From Saccharibacillus sp. CPCC 101409 (GTDB taxonomy: Bacteria > Bacillota > Bacilli > Paenibacillales > Paenibacillaceae): DNA of 64,000 nucleotides. The notes under the pieces are model-generated. The model was not told the DNA's origin, made no database searches, and was given only the letters and a program-made list of their open reading frames with translations. The position numbers and the translations under genes are program-made. This document shows, in pieces, positions 23,122 through 32,148 of this stretch (its first letter is position 1; every line of letters begins with the position of its first letter). The stretch lies in the NCBI RefSeq assembly GCF_030518235.1, contig NZ_JAULSA010000010.1, forward strand, positions 1 through 64,000. Reading direction: 5' to 3'.

Positions 23122-24932
23122 CCGAAGCACAGAATCGTAAACCGCTTGTCTTCGTCTCCGGGCGCGATGCGAATCTCCACCGTATGCTCGGCCGCAGTCT
23201 GCTTCATATACAGGATCGCGGGGTTGCAGTGCGTCCAGTTGTTCTCGTGCGGATCGGCGGTCAGCTTCAGCGCTCCGTCCACGTAAACTTCGGCCTTACC
23301 GAAATCCGTACTGCCGGAGTCTTTGAACACGAGCACCAGATTGCGGCTGCGGATCTTAAGGCGGAACGGTTCTTTATCGCGGCGCCCGGCCGAACCGTTA
23401 TACATCCAATTGTGCGGAAACTGCGGCGTGCCGAGCGGATCGGCGTCGAGCTCGACCATTTGCAGCTCGGCGTCCGATTCCGCGAATCCGCCGGCTTCGA
23501 TGATCGCCGCTTCCGCTCCGTTTGCGCGATCCAGCAGGCGTACGCGTTCGAAATCCGCGCCGTAAACCGGCTGCGGCAGTTCGGACCGCTCCGGCGCTGA
23601 AGGAGCTTCTTCCGCCGCCTGCGCAAACAATTCCGCCAGACTGTCCGCCATAATCCGGTGCCCGTCGTTGGTCGGATGATACGTATCGTAGAAAAACTGA
23701 CGTTTGGAAATAACCCCGCCTTCTTCCCGCGTCAGGCCGAACTGCGGCACAATAGCATTTTTCACGCTGACCATCGGCAGACCGCAGCGTTCCCCGATCG
23801 GGATCAAGCGCTCCTGCAAATTCCAGTCGTTCATAAACACGCTGAACAGCAGCACGACGGCCGGACGGTTCGGCGCATTAAGAATGCTGCGGCAGAGACT
23901 TTCGTAGCAGATTCCCCGGGTCTCGTCGCCTTCGTCGTTGACCGCGAATTCCACAACCACAATGTCCGGCAGCACTTCCCCGCCCCGCAGCACATCGCGC
24001 TCGTAGCGGATCATCCCCAGCTGTGAAGGCGTTCCGCCGACTCCGGCTTTGACGAACCGGACGTTGGCGATTTCTTGCGAACCGGCTTCGCTGCCGCTCC
24101 CGAACGCCGCCGCGAAATCCCGGTACGACAAATGCGCATAGCATTCGGTATGGATCGGCTTGGCGCCGGCGCCCTGCGTGATCGAACCGCCGATGTATCC
24201 CAGCGTCACTTCTTCGCCCCGCCGCGCCCGGTCGATCGCCGCCCGCAGCCGTCCGGTGCGGTCATGTTGAATCAGCGAGCGCCGGATCATCGCCCTGTAC
24301 GCCGCCGAGCCGGTTTCGACCGGCGGCTCCATCTGCGGTTCCGGGACGGCAAAGCCGTCGTTGAGGTAGAAAGCGACGCTGACTTTCGCCAGCTCGCCGG
24401 GCCGGTCGAACTCGAAGGCCAGCTTGCCGGGCACGTCGTCGTCTTCGTTCCACTCGACGCCGCCAAGCTCCAGCACGCGTTCCGCCCCGTCCGCCGGGCA
24501 GTCCATGCGCAGCGTCGTGCCGGTTTCGTAGCGGGAGGTACGGCCCCAGTTTTGCAGCACGAACGTGAGCGTATGTACCGAATCTTTCAAATCCCCGCCT
24601 TCCGTCTCCGCCGTAATCCCGATGCTGTGCACCAGCTCGCGAAATCCCGCGCACGTATGCAGCCGCTCCAGAACCGATTCGTCTTCGACGCCGCCGGTGA
24701 ACCGGACTTTCTCGGCCAGGCGGCCGCTGTCCAGATACACTTCCTGCGACGGCCGTCCGGCCGCACGCGGCGTCGCTTCGATCTGCGCTTCAAACAGCAC
24801 ATAGCAGAAGCTGCGGCGCTCGGCGGGATCTTTCGGCGCTCTGGGCGCGGACTTTCCAGTCTGTGCGGTCTGTCCGGTTTGTACGGCGCCGCGTCTTCTT
24901 TGTTCGGCGATTGGGTTCGTGTTGCGCTCCAT
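23109..24932 (-). CDS. Two-domain SGNH/GDSL hydrolase
   Basis: The protein has 607 residues. The ATG at 24932 has a GGAG ribosome site eight bases upstream; longer starts lack one. Residues 1-35 are low-complexity and polar, and residues about 40-215 form a beta-rich module. The catalytic SGNH domain begins near 243: TLGYIGGSITQG holds nucleophile Ser250, FAVNDEGDE holds the block III Asn, and YDTYHPTNDGHRIM holds the Asp-His pair. A C-terminal beta-rich segment (about 490-607) follows. Such proteins deacetylate glycans or cleave other esters. Substrate unknown. It overlaps the convergent DUF4865 gene by 13 bases. Confidence 0.85.
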   Translation of the reverse strand: MERNTNPIAEQRRRGAVQTGQTAQTGKSAPRAPKDPAERRSFCYVLFEAQIEATPRAAGRPSQEVYLDSGRLAEKVRFTGGVEDESVLERLHTCAGFRELVHSIGITAETEGGDLKDSVHTLTFVLQNWGRTSRYETGTTLRMDCPADGAERVLELGGVEWNEDDDVPGKLAFEFDRPGELAKVSVAFYLNDGFAVPEPQMEPPVETGSAAYRAMIRRSLIQHDRTGRLRAAIDRARRGEEVTLGYIGGSITQGAGAKPIHTECYAHLSYRDFAAAFGSGSEAGSQEIANVRFVKAGVGGTPSQLGMIRYERDVLRGGEVLPDIVVVEFAVNDEGDETRGICYESLCRSILNAPNRPAVVLLFSVFMNDWNLQERLIPIGERCGLPMVSVKNAIVPQFGLTREEGGVISKRQFFYDTYHPTNDGHRIMADSLAELFAQAAEEAPSAPERSELPQPVYGADFERVRLLDRANGAEAAIIEAGGFAESDAELQMVELDADPLGTPQFPHNWMYNGSAGRRDKEPFRLKIRSRNLVLVFKDSGSTDFGKAEVYVDGALKLTADPHENNWTHCNPAILYMKQTAAEHTVEIRIAPGDEDKRFTILCFGYTE

Positions 24933-25122
24933 GCCATCATCTCCGCTTTCCGATAATTTCGGTTTGTTTCTTCCACTATACCGCCGGCCGCCGTCTGATG
25001 AAAAGGCTTTCTTCATAGAAACGCAAAACTTGTATACAAAGGAAAACGATGCGAAGCCGGCGAAAGAGGTTAAAAAAGGAAACAAGGCTTTTCGTCAATT
25101 GATCGCAAAGGAGCTGCAAAAT

Positions 25123-26115
25123 ATGACCAGAATGCCTTCCCGAATTTCTTTTGCCAATCTGCCGACCCGCATCGACAAGCTGGAGCGGCTGTCCAAGCGG
25201 CTCGGCGGCCCGGAGCTGTATATCAAGCGCGACGACCAGACCGGCACCGAGTGGTCCGGCAACAAGATCCGCAAGCTGGAATACTGCCTGGGCGAAGCGC
25301 TGAACGAACAGGCCGATACGCTGATTACCTGCGGCGGCATCCAGTCCAACCACTGCCGATCCACGGCCGCCGCGGCGGCGAAACTCGGGCTGCGAACGAT
25401 TCTGGTGCTGCGCGGAACGCAGCCGGAAGCGCCGCAGGGCAATCTGCTGCTGGACCGGCTGTTCGGCGCGGAGATCCGCTGGATCGGAGGCGACGATTAC
25501 CGCGACCGGCGCGATTCGATCATGGCCGGCATCCAGAACGAGCTGGCCGCGCAGGGCCGGCGCGCTTACGTGATCCCGGAAGGCGCATCGAGCGGACTCG
25601 GCGCGATCGGCTATATGCGGGCGCTGGAAGAGATCGCCGAACAGGAGCGGGAGCTGGGCATCCGCTTCGACGCGATCGTAACCGCGATCGGTTCGGGCGG
25701 AACGTACGCGGGACTGCTGCTGGGGCGCGAGAAGCTCGGGACCTCGCACGAGATCGTCGGCTTCAACGTCAGCGCCGACGCCGCCTATTTCGAGAATGCG
25801 GTCCGGCGCATTCTCGACGAAGCGGGCGCTTATCTGGACGAACCGCTGCCCCGGGCGGCCGAAGCCATGCGCATTGTGGACGGCTATGTCGGGCGGGGCT
25901 ACGGCCTGGGGCGGCCGGAAGAACGGTCCCTGATCCGCGAAGTCGCGTCACTCGAAGGGATCGTGCTCGATCCGGTTTATACGGGCAAAGCGTTTTACGG
26001 ACTGACGCGGGAGATCGAGCTGGGGCATTTTGCGCGCTTTAAACGCATCTTGTTTATCCATACCGGCGGATTGTACGGGCTGTTTCCGCAGCACGGGGAG
26101 TTTGCGGCGGAGTGA
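25123..26115 (+). CDS. D-cysteine desulfhydrase / ACC deaminase family PLP enzyme
   Basis: The protein has 330 residues; the ATG at 25123 is backed by AAAGGAG at 25107-25113. It is a fold-type II PLP enzyme: the Schiff-base lysine is Lys48 in EWSGNKIRKLEY, CGGIQSNHCRSTAAAAAKLGL binds PLP phosphate and carboxylate, and AIGSGGTYAGLLLG is the phosphate loop. LDPVYTGKAFYGL and FIHTGGLYGLF complete the D-cysteine desulfhydrase (DcyD) pattern. It would release pyruvate, ammonia and H2S from D-cysteine; ACC deaminase activity cannot be excluded. It stands alone and ends at a bidirectional terminator. Confidence 0.88.
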   Translation: MTRMPSRISFANLPTRIDKLERLSKRLGGPELYIKRDDQTGTEWSGNKIRKLEYCLGEALNEQADTLITCGGIQSNHCRSTAAAAAKLGLRTILVLRGTQPEAPQGNLLLDRLFGAEIRWIGGDDYRDRRDSIMAGIQNELAAQGRRAYVIPEGASSGLGAIGYMRALEEIAEQERELGIRFDAIVTAIGSGGTYAGLLLGREKLGTSHEIVGFNVSADAAYFENAVRRILDEAGAYLDEPLPRAAEAMRIVDGYVGRGYGLGRPEERSLIREVASLEGIVLDPVYTGKAFYGLTREIELGHFARFKRILFIHTGGLYGLFPQHGEFAAE

Positions 26116-26177
26116 CCGACGCACAACCGTCGGATTGGAGCGGTATGGGAGCGTTGAACGACGCACAAATTTCGGTC

Positions 26178-26234
26178 ACACGGGAAAAACGCTTTTTGCC
26201 GGTTCGATCGTATCGGCGAAAAGCGTTTTTCGTG
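26178..26234. terminator. Bidirectional terminator between the PLP-enzyme and sulfatase genes
   Basis: Left arm ACGGGAAAAACGCTTTTTGCCG (from 26180) pairs with CGGCGAAAAGCGTTTTTCGTG (ending 26234), with A- and T-rich parts suited to both directions. Confidence 0.85.
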
Positions 26235-26278
26235 TTTGCCTGCTTCGTTCGGGATTCTTCGATCCGGCCCGCCAATGC

Positions 26279-27802
26279 TTATTCCAGCGGCTGCGTTCCC
26301 CGCCGGTCGTAGAACGCCGGCCCTTTCGCCCAGGCCGAAGCCAGGTACATCAGCAGCTCCGTTTTGAGCCGTTCGCGCACGCCGGCAAGCTCCGGCTCGT
26401 CGTATCGGTTATGCCATTCGTGCGGATCGGCGGTCAGATCGTAAAGCTCGCCCCTGGCTTGATCCGCGCGCGTTCCGGCTCCGCTCGACGGACCTTCCAT
26501 ATACAGAATCAGCTTCCACTCCGGCGTTCTCCACATATAGGCGGGCGCGGAATACGGCGCATCTCCGCCTTTGCCGTGGAATTCGCAGAAAGCGCCGGGA
26601 CGCCTGCTTTCCGAGAGCAGATCCAGCCCGGGCAGCCGCGGATCGAGCGGCAGTCCCGCAGCCGCGGTCAGAGTCGGCAGAAGATCCAGCAGTTCCGCCG
26701 GACGGTCGTCCAGCGTCCCCCGCCTCTCCGGCGGAATCGCCGAGCCCGCCAGAATCATCGGCACCCGCACGCTGGAATCGTACAGATTGTATTTGGTGAA
26801 CCGGTAGCGCCGTTCGCTCAACATCTCGCCGTGATCGGAAACGAATACGATCAGCGCATGCTCCAGGCGTCCCTGCGCGCGCAGTTTGTCCAGCGCCAGA
26901 CCGAAATAATGGTCCAGCCAGGAGCAGTTGGCCCAGTAGCGCAGCGTAGTGCGTCTGCGTTCGAGCGGCGCCATCGCTTCCCAAATTCCGCGCTTGTGCA
27001 GATACCCTTCCCGGCTGGACGCATTGACTTCGTCCGCCGCCGATTGATGGGTGTCCGCTTCTTCTTCCCAGGGCGGCTGTTCGATATCCGGGATGTCTTC
27101 CAGCCTGTACAGCCGCTCGAATTCTTCCGGCACATTGAAGCCCGCATGGGGCTTGAGAAAAGACAGGTAGAAGAACAGCGGCCGATCCGGGTCGATGCCG
27201 GTATCGAGGAATTCCAGCGCCCTCTCCGCCACCCAGCCGTCGCGATGATAATGGTTCGGCAGCCGGCTGGTCGAGCCGATATAACCGTGCTCGTTCTCTT
27301 CCCCGCCGCCGAAATGCCCGGTCTCTGCCTGATAAGCCGCCAGCCGGTCGGGAGCTTCGTCGCCCATCATGAAGGCTCCGCTCTCGTAATGGCCGCTTTC
27401 CCGCGACAGCCCGATCGCCCGGACTTCGAATCCGCGCGAAGACGGTTCTTCGACGCCCTGCGCATGGTTCCAGTGCGTTTTCCCGAAACCGGCCGTCTGA
27501 TAGCCGGCCCCTCGCAGCCGCTCCGGCAGGGGATCGCCCGGCAGCTTTTCTTCATCGAACAGTCCGCTGCCGTTGGTCAGCACGCCGAGCTGCGACGGGT
27601 AATAGCCGAACATCATCGAGGTGCGGCTCGGCACGCACATCGGCGCCTGGCAGACCGCCTGCCCGAACGTAATCCCTTCCTCCGCCAGCGCATCAAGCGC
27701 CGGCGTATGAATCCGGTCGTTGAAGCGCCCGATACAATCCCAGCGCTGCTGGTCGGTCATCAGGAAAATAATATCGGGCTTAGCTTCCCGCGCATCGGTC
27801 AT
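26279..27802 (-). CDS. Type I sulfatase (cysteine type)
   Basis: The protein has 507 residues. The ATG at 27802 is preferred because AAGGAGG lies 11 bases upstream; a GTG at 27814 would overlap it. The alkaline-phosphatase-fold sulfatase motifs are clear: PDIIFLMTDQQRWD at the N-terminus binding calcium, and the signature Cys56 in PMCVPSRTSMM, to be oxidised to formylglycine by a maturase encoded elsewhere. GFGKTHWNH and FVSDHGEMLSERR follow. There is no signal peptide, so it probably desulfates imported oligosaccharides. It is last in the transporter operon and overlaps the AraC sensor gene by 23 bases. Confidence 0.92.
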   Translation of the reverse strand: MTDAREAKPDIIFLMTDQQRWDCIGRFNDRIHTPALDALAEEGITFGQAVCQAPMCVPSRTSMMFGYYPSQLGVLTNGSGLFDEEKLPGDPLPERLRGAGYQTAGFGKTHWNHAQGVEEPSSRGFEVRAIGLSRESGHYESGAFMMGDEAPDRLAAYQAETGHFGGGEENEHGYIGSTSRLPNHYHRDGWVAERALEFLDTGIDPDRPLFFYLSFLKPHAGFNVPEEFERLYRLEDIPDIEQPPWEEEADTHQSAADEVNASSREGYLHKRGIWEAMAPLERRRTTLRYWANCSWLDHYFGLALDKLRAQGRLEHALIVFVSDHGEMLSERRYRFTKYNLYDSSVRVPMILAGSAIPPERRGTLDDRPAELLDLLPTLTAAAGLPLDPRLPGLDLLSESRRPGAFCEFHGKGGDAPYSAPAYMWRTPEWKLILYMEGPSSGAGTRADQARGELYDLTADPHEWHNRYDEPELAGVRERLKTELLMYLASAWAKGPAFYDRRGTQPLE

Positions 27803-30203
27803 CTTCTTGCCCACCTCCTTCTTCGTATTCTTCCCGGCCGCCCGGCTCCGGGGACGATTGCATCCGGCTGCGGTAGCGGCTCGGCGTCGTGCCTTCGAGC
27901 TTTTTGAACTGCCGGTTGAAATAGCTCGGACGATAGCCGACCCGTTCGGCGATCTCGTTGATTTTCAGGTCCGTTCCGGCAATCAGTTTCTTCGCCCGGT
28001 CCATCCGCACGCCGGTCAGATAATCGACGAAATTGATCTCGAACAGCTGACGGAACGACTTGCTCAGCGTATAAGACGTCACGCCGTAGCGGTCCGCAAG
28101 CTCTTCCAGACTAAGCGCCTCGGCGCAGTGCCGATCGATATGATCTTTGATCTCGATCAGCACCCGCTCGATCCGGCGCTCGTCCTGCTGCGCGGCTTCC
28201 CGGATAAAAGGAAGTACCGCCCGCGCGCGGAACCAGGGCAGCAGTTCTTCCGGGCGGTCCAGCTCCAGCAGCTCCTCCAGCGTTTTCAAACCGCCGAACA
28301 GCCGGACCGGATCGTGTCCCAGCCGGATCGCCGTATGCCGGATGCTGGAGAACAGCTGGTACAGACCGTGATGCACGGCCTGTTCGCCGTCCGCTTCGCC
28401 GCCGAGCCGCCGCACAAAGCGGGAGATCGCTTCCATCGCTTCGGCTTCGTCTCCGCCGCGCAGCGCTTCGAGCACTTCCTGCTCCAGCTCCAGCGGATAG
28501 ACCGACGCTTCGCCTCCTCGAACCGACCGGCTGTCCAGCAGGTCGATCGCTCCGCCCGGCTCCGACAGTCCGTAGCGATTCAAAGCCGGCCGCGCCGCGG
28601 CGAACAGCGCCGGAATCCCCGCCAGCCTGTCGGCGTACCCGCCGACCGCGGTCGTCAGCCGGATCCCAAGCCGCTTCCGCGCTTCGCCGCTCCAGCCTGC
28701 CGCCGCTTTCAGAAGCCGGCCGCGAAGCACGGATCGCTCTTCTTCCCCGCCTTCCGCCGCAATCAGAATACCGAGCAGCGAATCGTGAAAATGCAGCAGT
28801 TCGGCAGACGGCTCCAACTTCCGCAGTTCGCGCTCCAGCCATTCGCCGACCGCGAAATCGAGCAGCTCGCCCTCCCGCGCGCCGCGCGTCGAAACTCCGG
28901 AAATCTTATACGCCGGGAAAGCCGGACGAAGCTTGACCGTCACGGCGACAAACGACCGGTCCCGCGACGGCCAATCGAGCTGTTCCAGCCGTTCGCGCAG
29001 TTCATGCTCGGGAACGGAATGCAAATGCCCCTGCGCAAGCTGGAGCAGTAGGCTGTGCCGGAGCTGCGGCCGATGCATTTCCAGCCTGTCGCGAAGATCC
29101 GCGCGTTCCTCCTCCATGCCTTTCCACCTCTTCTCCAGCTGTCGCAGCTCGTCGCGTCCGCCGCGTTTGACGGAGACGGACGCTTCGGCTTCCGCGTTTT
29201 CTTGAAGGGCATCCGACGCGCTCAGCGCGGCCAGCAGCCGGCGCAGGGGCGCGTACAGCCGCAGCGAACCCGCCCAGGAAAGCAGCAGCGCGATCAGCAG
29301 TCCGGCGATATTGACCAGCAGAATGATCCGCGAAGCGTTCTGCACCGGAGCGACGATCGCCGTCAGCGGAACCGCGGACACCACGGTCCAATCGGCGCCG
29401 GTTCGCCGGAACGTTTCGTACTGAACCGAATAAGTCAGGCCGCCGTCTTCGAGCAGCAGCGAACCTGCGCCGCCGGTGCCCGAATGTCCGGCCTCGCCGA
29501 GCATTTCGGTCAGCCTGTCCGTCAGTTCGCGCCGCTGCTCGCCCGAAGCGAACAGCACCTTGTTGTCGCTGCCGAGCAGCAGCGAGATTCCTCCGCCGTA
29601 TCCGTTCAACGATCCGATCGCGGCGGAGATCCGGCCGCCGTCGAGCGTGGCGGTCAGCACGCCGAACGGACTGCCGCTTCCGCCGGACAACTGGCCGACC
29701 AGCAGCGGCGAACCGTCTTCCGCGGCGCTCCAGAATAAGCCGCGTCCGGCTTCCGTCAGCTCGTCGTATGCCCGGACCTGTCCGGGGTCCGTTATGTAAT
29801 CGTAGCGGTCCGGCGCCATGACGAGCGGGGCCGGCGTTCGCAGATACAGCCGGACCCGCCCGATCAGCGAATCGGAATTTTGCACCAGCAGCAGCGAGCG
29901 GTACAGCTCGTGCACCTGTTTGTATTTGTAACGAAAGTCGATCCGGCTCAACCGGTCGTCGAACGCGGGATCGAACGCCCACTGCGAGAACGACAGCTCC
30001 AGATCGTCGAACTGCCGGGCGATCGACGCCATGCGCTGCTCGACTTGACGCGTGTGCATCTGCCGCAGCGCGCTCTCCATTTTGCCGCTTACGCCGCCGT
30101 AGACCGCAAGCCCGGCCAGAATGCCCGGAACGCAAGCGATCAGCAGCAGCAGCCGGAGGCTCCGCCGATAATACAGCCCCGCGGGAAAGATTTTGCGTTT
30201 CAT
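27780..30203 (-). CDS. Membrane-bound AraC family sensor-regulator
   Basis: The protein has 807 residues; the ATG at 30203 follows AAAAAAGGAGG. One transmembrane helix near residues 15-40 (LRLLLLIACVPGILAGLAVYGGV) and another near 290-315 (ILLVNIAGLLIALLLSWAG) bracket an extracytoplasmic sensor region. After the second helix come a HAMP-like linker and coiled region, a middle domain, and a C-terminal AraC HTH (about 710-805) with LEELADRYGVTSYTLSKSFRQ and INEIAERVGYRPSYFNRQFKKLEG. This is the YesS-type architecture used to sense extracellular oligosaccharides in Paenibacillaceae. It lies between the permease and sulfatase genes and likely activates this operon. Confidence 0.9.
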   Translation of the reverse strand: MKRKIFPAGLYYRRSLRLLLLIACVPGILAGLAVYGGVSGKMESALRQMHTRQVEQRMASIARQFDDLELSFSQWAFDPAFDDRLSRIDFRYKYKQVHELYRSLLLVQNSDSLIGRVRLYLRTPAPLVMAPDRYDYITDPGQVRAYDELTEAGRGLFWSAAEDGSPLLVGQLSGGSGSPFGVLTATLDGGRISAAIGSLNGYGGGISLLLGSDNKVLFASGEQRRELTDRLTEMLGEAGHSGTGGAGSLLLEDGGLTYSVQYETFRRTGADWTVVSAVPLTAIVAPVQNASRIILLVNIAGLLIALLLSWAGSLRLYAPLRRLLAALSASDALQENAEAEASVSVKRGGRDELRQLEKRWKGMEEERADLRDRLEMHRPQLRHSLLLQLAQGHLHSVPEHELRERLEQLDWPSRDRSFVAVTVKLRPAFPAYKISGVSTRGAREGELLDFAVGEWLERELRKLEPSAELLHFHDSLLGILIAAEGGEEERSVLRGRLLKAAAGWSGEARKRLGIRLTTAVGGYADRLAGIPALFAAARPALNRYGLSEPGGAIDLLDSRSVRGGEASVYPLELEQEVLEALRGGDEAEAMEAISRFVRRLGGEADGEQAVHHGLYQLFSSIRHTAIRLGHDPVRLFGGLKTLEELLELDRPEELLPWFRARAVLPFIREAAQQDERRIERVLIEIKDHIDRHCAEALSLEELADRYGVTSYTLSKSFRQLFEINFVDYLTGVRMDRAKKLIAGTDLKINEIAERVGYRPSYFNRQFKKLEGTTPSRYRSRMQSSPEPGGREEYEEGGGQEDDRCAGS

Positions 30204-30249
30204 TACGATCGGAACCTCCTTTTTTATCCCGCCCAAACGAATACCGGGA

Positions 30250-31128
30250 TCAGCCTTTTACCGCGCCGACCATCGCTCCTTTGGCAAAATGTTTTTGCAG
30301 AAAAGGATAAACGGCCAGCACGGGCAGCACAGCCACGATTACCGCGGCCATTTTCAGCATTTCGTTCGGCGGCGCCTGCACCTGTTCGCCCGGCTGGGCC
30401 AGATCGACGTTCGAAGCGCTCAGCAGCATATTTTGCAGCAGCACCTGGATCGGCCATTTGTCCGCGTCGTTCAGGTACAGCAGCGCCGAGAAGAACTGGT
30501 TCCAATAGCCGACCGCGTAGAACAGTCCGAACGCCGACAGCGCCGGCATCGACAGCGGCAGCACGATCGAGATCCAGGCGCGAAACGCCCCGCCTCCGTC
30601 GACCGCCGCCGATTCGCCGATTTCCGCCGGAATACTGTCGAAGAAATTTTTCATCAGCAGCACAGTCCAGCCGTTCGCCAGCGATGGCAGAATCAGCGAA
30701 GCCAGATTGTCGATCAGACCCAGCTCGCGGATCAACAGATAATTCGGGATGATGCCGGGACTGAACAGGATCGTAACCATAATCAAGATCAGCACCGCGC
30801 GGCGCAGCATCATCCGTTTCTGGGACAGCGCGTAGGCGAGCGAAGCGGAAACGGCCAGGCTGCATGCCGTGCCGACCGTCGCCAGAAAGGCGCTGTTGCC
30901 GAGCGAGCGCGGAAACGCGTCGGTCGACAGCAAATACCGGTAAGCGTCAAGCGACCAGTTCCGCGGAAACCAGACGAATCTGCGCGCCAGATATTCGCCG
31001 GGATCGGTCAAGGAGACGACGAACACGTAATACAGCGGAAAGAACATCGCCAGCGCCAGCAGTCCCAGCAGCAGCGCGTTGAGAAACGAGCCTATTTTGT
31101 CCGCAAGCGAACGTTTGACGGTATTCAA
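30250..31128 (-). CDS. Carbohydrate ABC transporter permease (CUT1, YtcP/LplC type)
   Basis: The protein has 292 residues. It starts at a TTG (31128) whose bases overlap the TGA of the upstream permease gene (TTGA), with GGAGGG before it; an upstream extension in this frame has no protein character. It has six predicted transmembrane segments (LLALAMFFPLYYVFVVSL through VIVAVLPVLAVYPFLQKHF) and the cytoplasmic EAA loop IGESAAVDGGGAFRAWISIVLPLSMPA that contacts the ATPase. The C-terminal FAKGAMVGAVKG is typical of this subfamily. It pairs with the other permease to form the membrane channel. Confidence 0.93.
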   Translation of the reverse strand: MNTVKRSLADKIGSFLNALLLGLLALAMFFPLYYVFVVSLTDPGEYLARRFVWFPRNWSLDAYRYLLSTDAFPRSLGNSAFLATVGTACSLAVSASLAYALSQKRMMLRRAVLILIMVTILFSPGIIPNYLLIRELGLIDNLASLILPSLANGWTVLLMKNFFDSIPAEIGESAAVDGGGAFRAWISIVLPLSMPALSAFGLFYAVGYWNQFFSALLYLNDADKWPIQVLLQNMLLSASNVDLAQPGEQVQAPPNEMLKMAAVIVAVLPVLAVYPFLQKHFAKGAMVGAVKG

Positions 31129-32126
31129 TAGACGCCCTCCTCTCCCATGCGTTTCGCCAGCCGGTTCGCCGCAATCACGAGCACCAGGCCGACCAGCGAT
31201 TTGAACAGACCGACCGCCGTGCTGTAGCCGAAACGTCCCTGTTCGATGCCGGTGCGATACACATACGTATCGAACACTTCGGCCACCTGCGACACGGCTC
31301 CGTTGTACATCAGGAACACCTGCTCGAAGCCCACTTCCAGCACATCGCCCAGCCTCAGGATAAACAGCACGATCACGACGCCGCGAATCGCCGGCAGCGT
31401 CACATGCCAGATCTGCCGCAGCCGTCCGGCTCCGTCCATGCGCGCGGCGTCGTACAAGCGCGTATCCACGCCCGCGATTGCCGCCAGAAACACGATCGTG
31501 CCCCAGCCCGCTTCTTTCCAGATCGATTGGGCGGTCAGCAGCAGCCAGAACGTATCGGGATCGGTGAGCACGCCGACGCGGGCGAGTCCCATCGATTCCA
31601 GCGCCAGATTGACCAGTCCTCCGCTTTTGGCAAACAAGATCAGCGTGAGCGCGGCGATGATGACCCACGACAGAAAATGCGGCATATAGATCACCGTCTG
31701 GATCAACCGTTTGTAGAACACGCTTCGCAGTTCGTTCAGCGCAAGCGAGATCAGGATCGGCACCGGGAAAAACAAGAACAGATTCAGTGCGCTGATCGCC
31801 AGCGTATTGCGGAACAGCAGCGCGAAGTCCGGCGCGGAGAAGAATTCGGCGAAATTGTCCAGTCCGATCCACGGACTTCCGCTTATCCCCGCAAACGGCG
31901 AGTAATCCTGGAACGCGATCAGCAGACCCCACATCGGGACGTATTTGAAAAACAGGAAGAACGCGATGCCGGGCAGCGCCAGCAGATACAGCGAGCGGTC
32001 GCGGTTCAACCGGGCAATCGCCGCACGGGCGCGGCTCCTGCCGCCGGTCTGGCCCGCTTCGTCGTCCAGGCTCTCCGGCGTTCGCGGATTGCGGCGGCCC
32101 GGCTTTTCGTGGTGGATATCGATCAT
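31125..32126 (-). CDS. Carbohydrate ABC transporter permease (CUT1, LplB type)
   Basis: The protein has 333 residues. After a charged cytoplasmic N-terminus of about 45 residues come six membrane segments, beginning YLLALPGIAFFLFFKYVPMWGLLIAF, which is characteristic of LplB-type permeases. The EAA loop is YDAARMDGAGRLRQIWHVTLP. The sequence GRFGYSTAVGLFKSLVGLVLV is also family-specific. It is encoded 22 bases after the binding protein and overlaps the partner permease by four bases. No ATP-binding subunit gene is in the operon. Confidence 0.93.
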   Translation of the reverse strand: MIDIHHEKPGRRNPRTPESLDDEAGQTGGRSRARAAIARLNRDRSLYLLALPGIAFFLFFKYVPMWGLLIAFQDYSPFAGISGSPWIGLDNFAEFFSAPDFALLFRNTLAISALNLFLFFPVPILISLALNELRSVFYKRLIQTVIYMPHFLSWVIIAALTLILFAKSGGLVNLALESMGLARVGVLTDPDTFWLLLTAQSIWKEAGWGTIVFLAAIAGVDTRLYDAARMDGAGRLRQIWHVTLPAIRGVVIVLFILRLGDVLEVGFEQVFLMYNGAVSQVAEVFDTYVYRTGIEQGRFGYSTAVGLFKSLVGLVLVIAANRLAKRMGEEGVY

Positions 32127-32148
32127 ATGCAGCCCTCGCTTCCCGCCT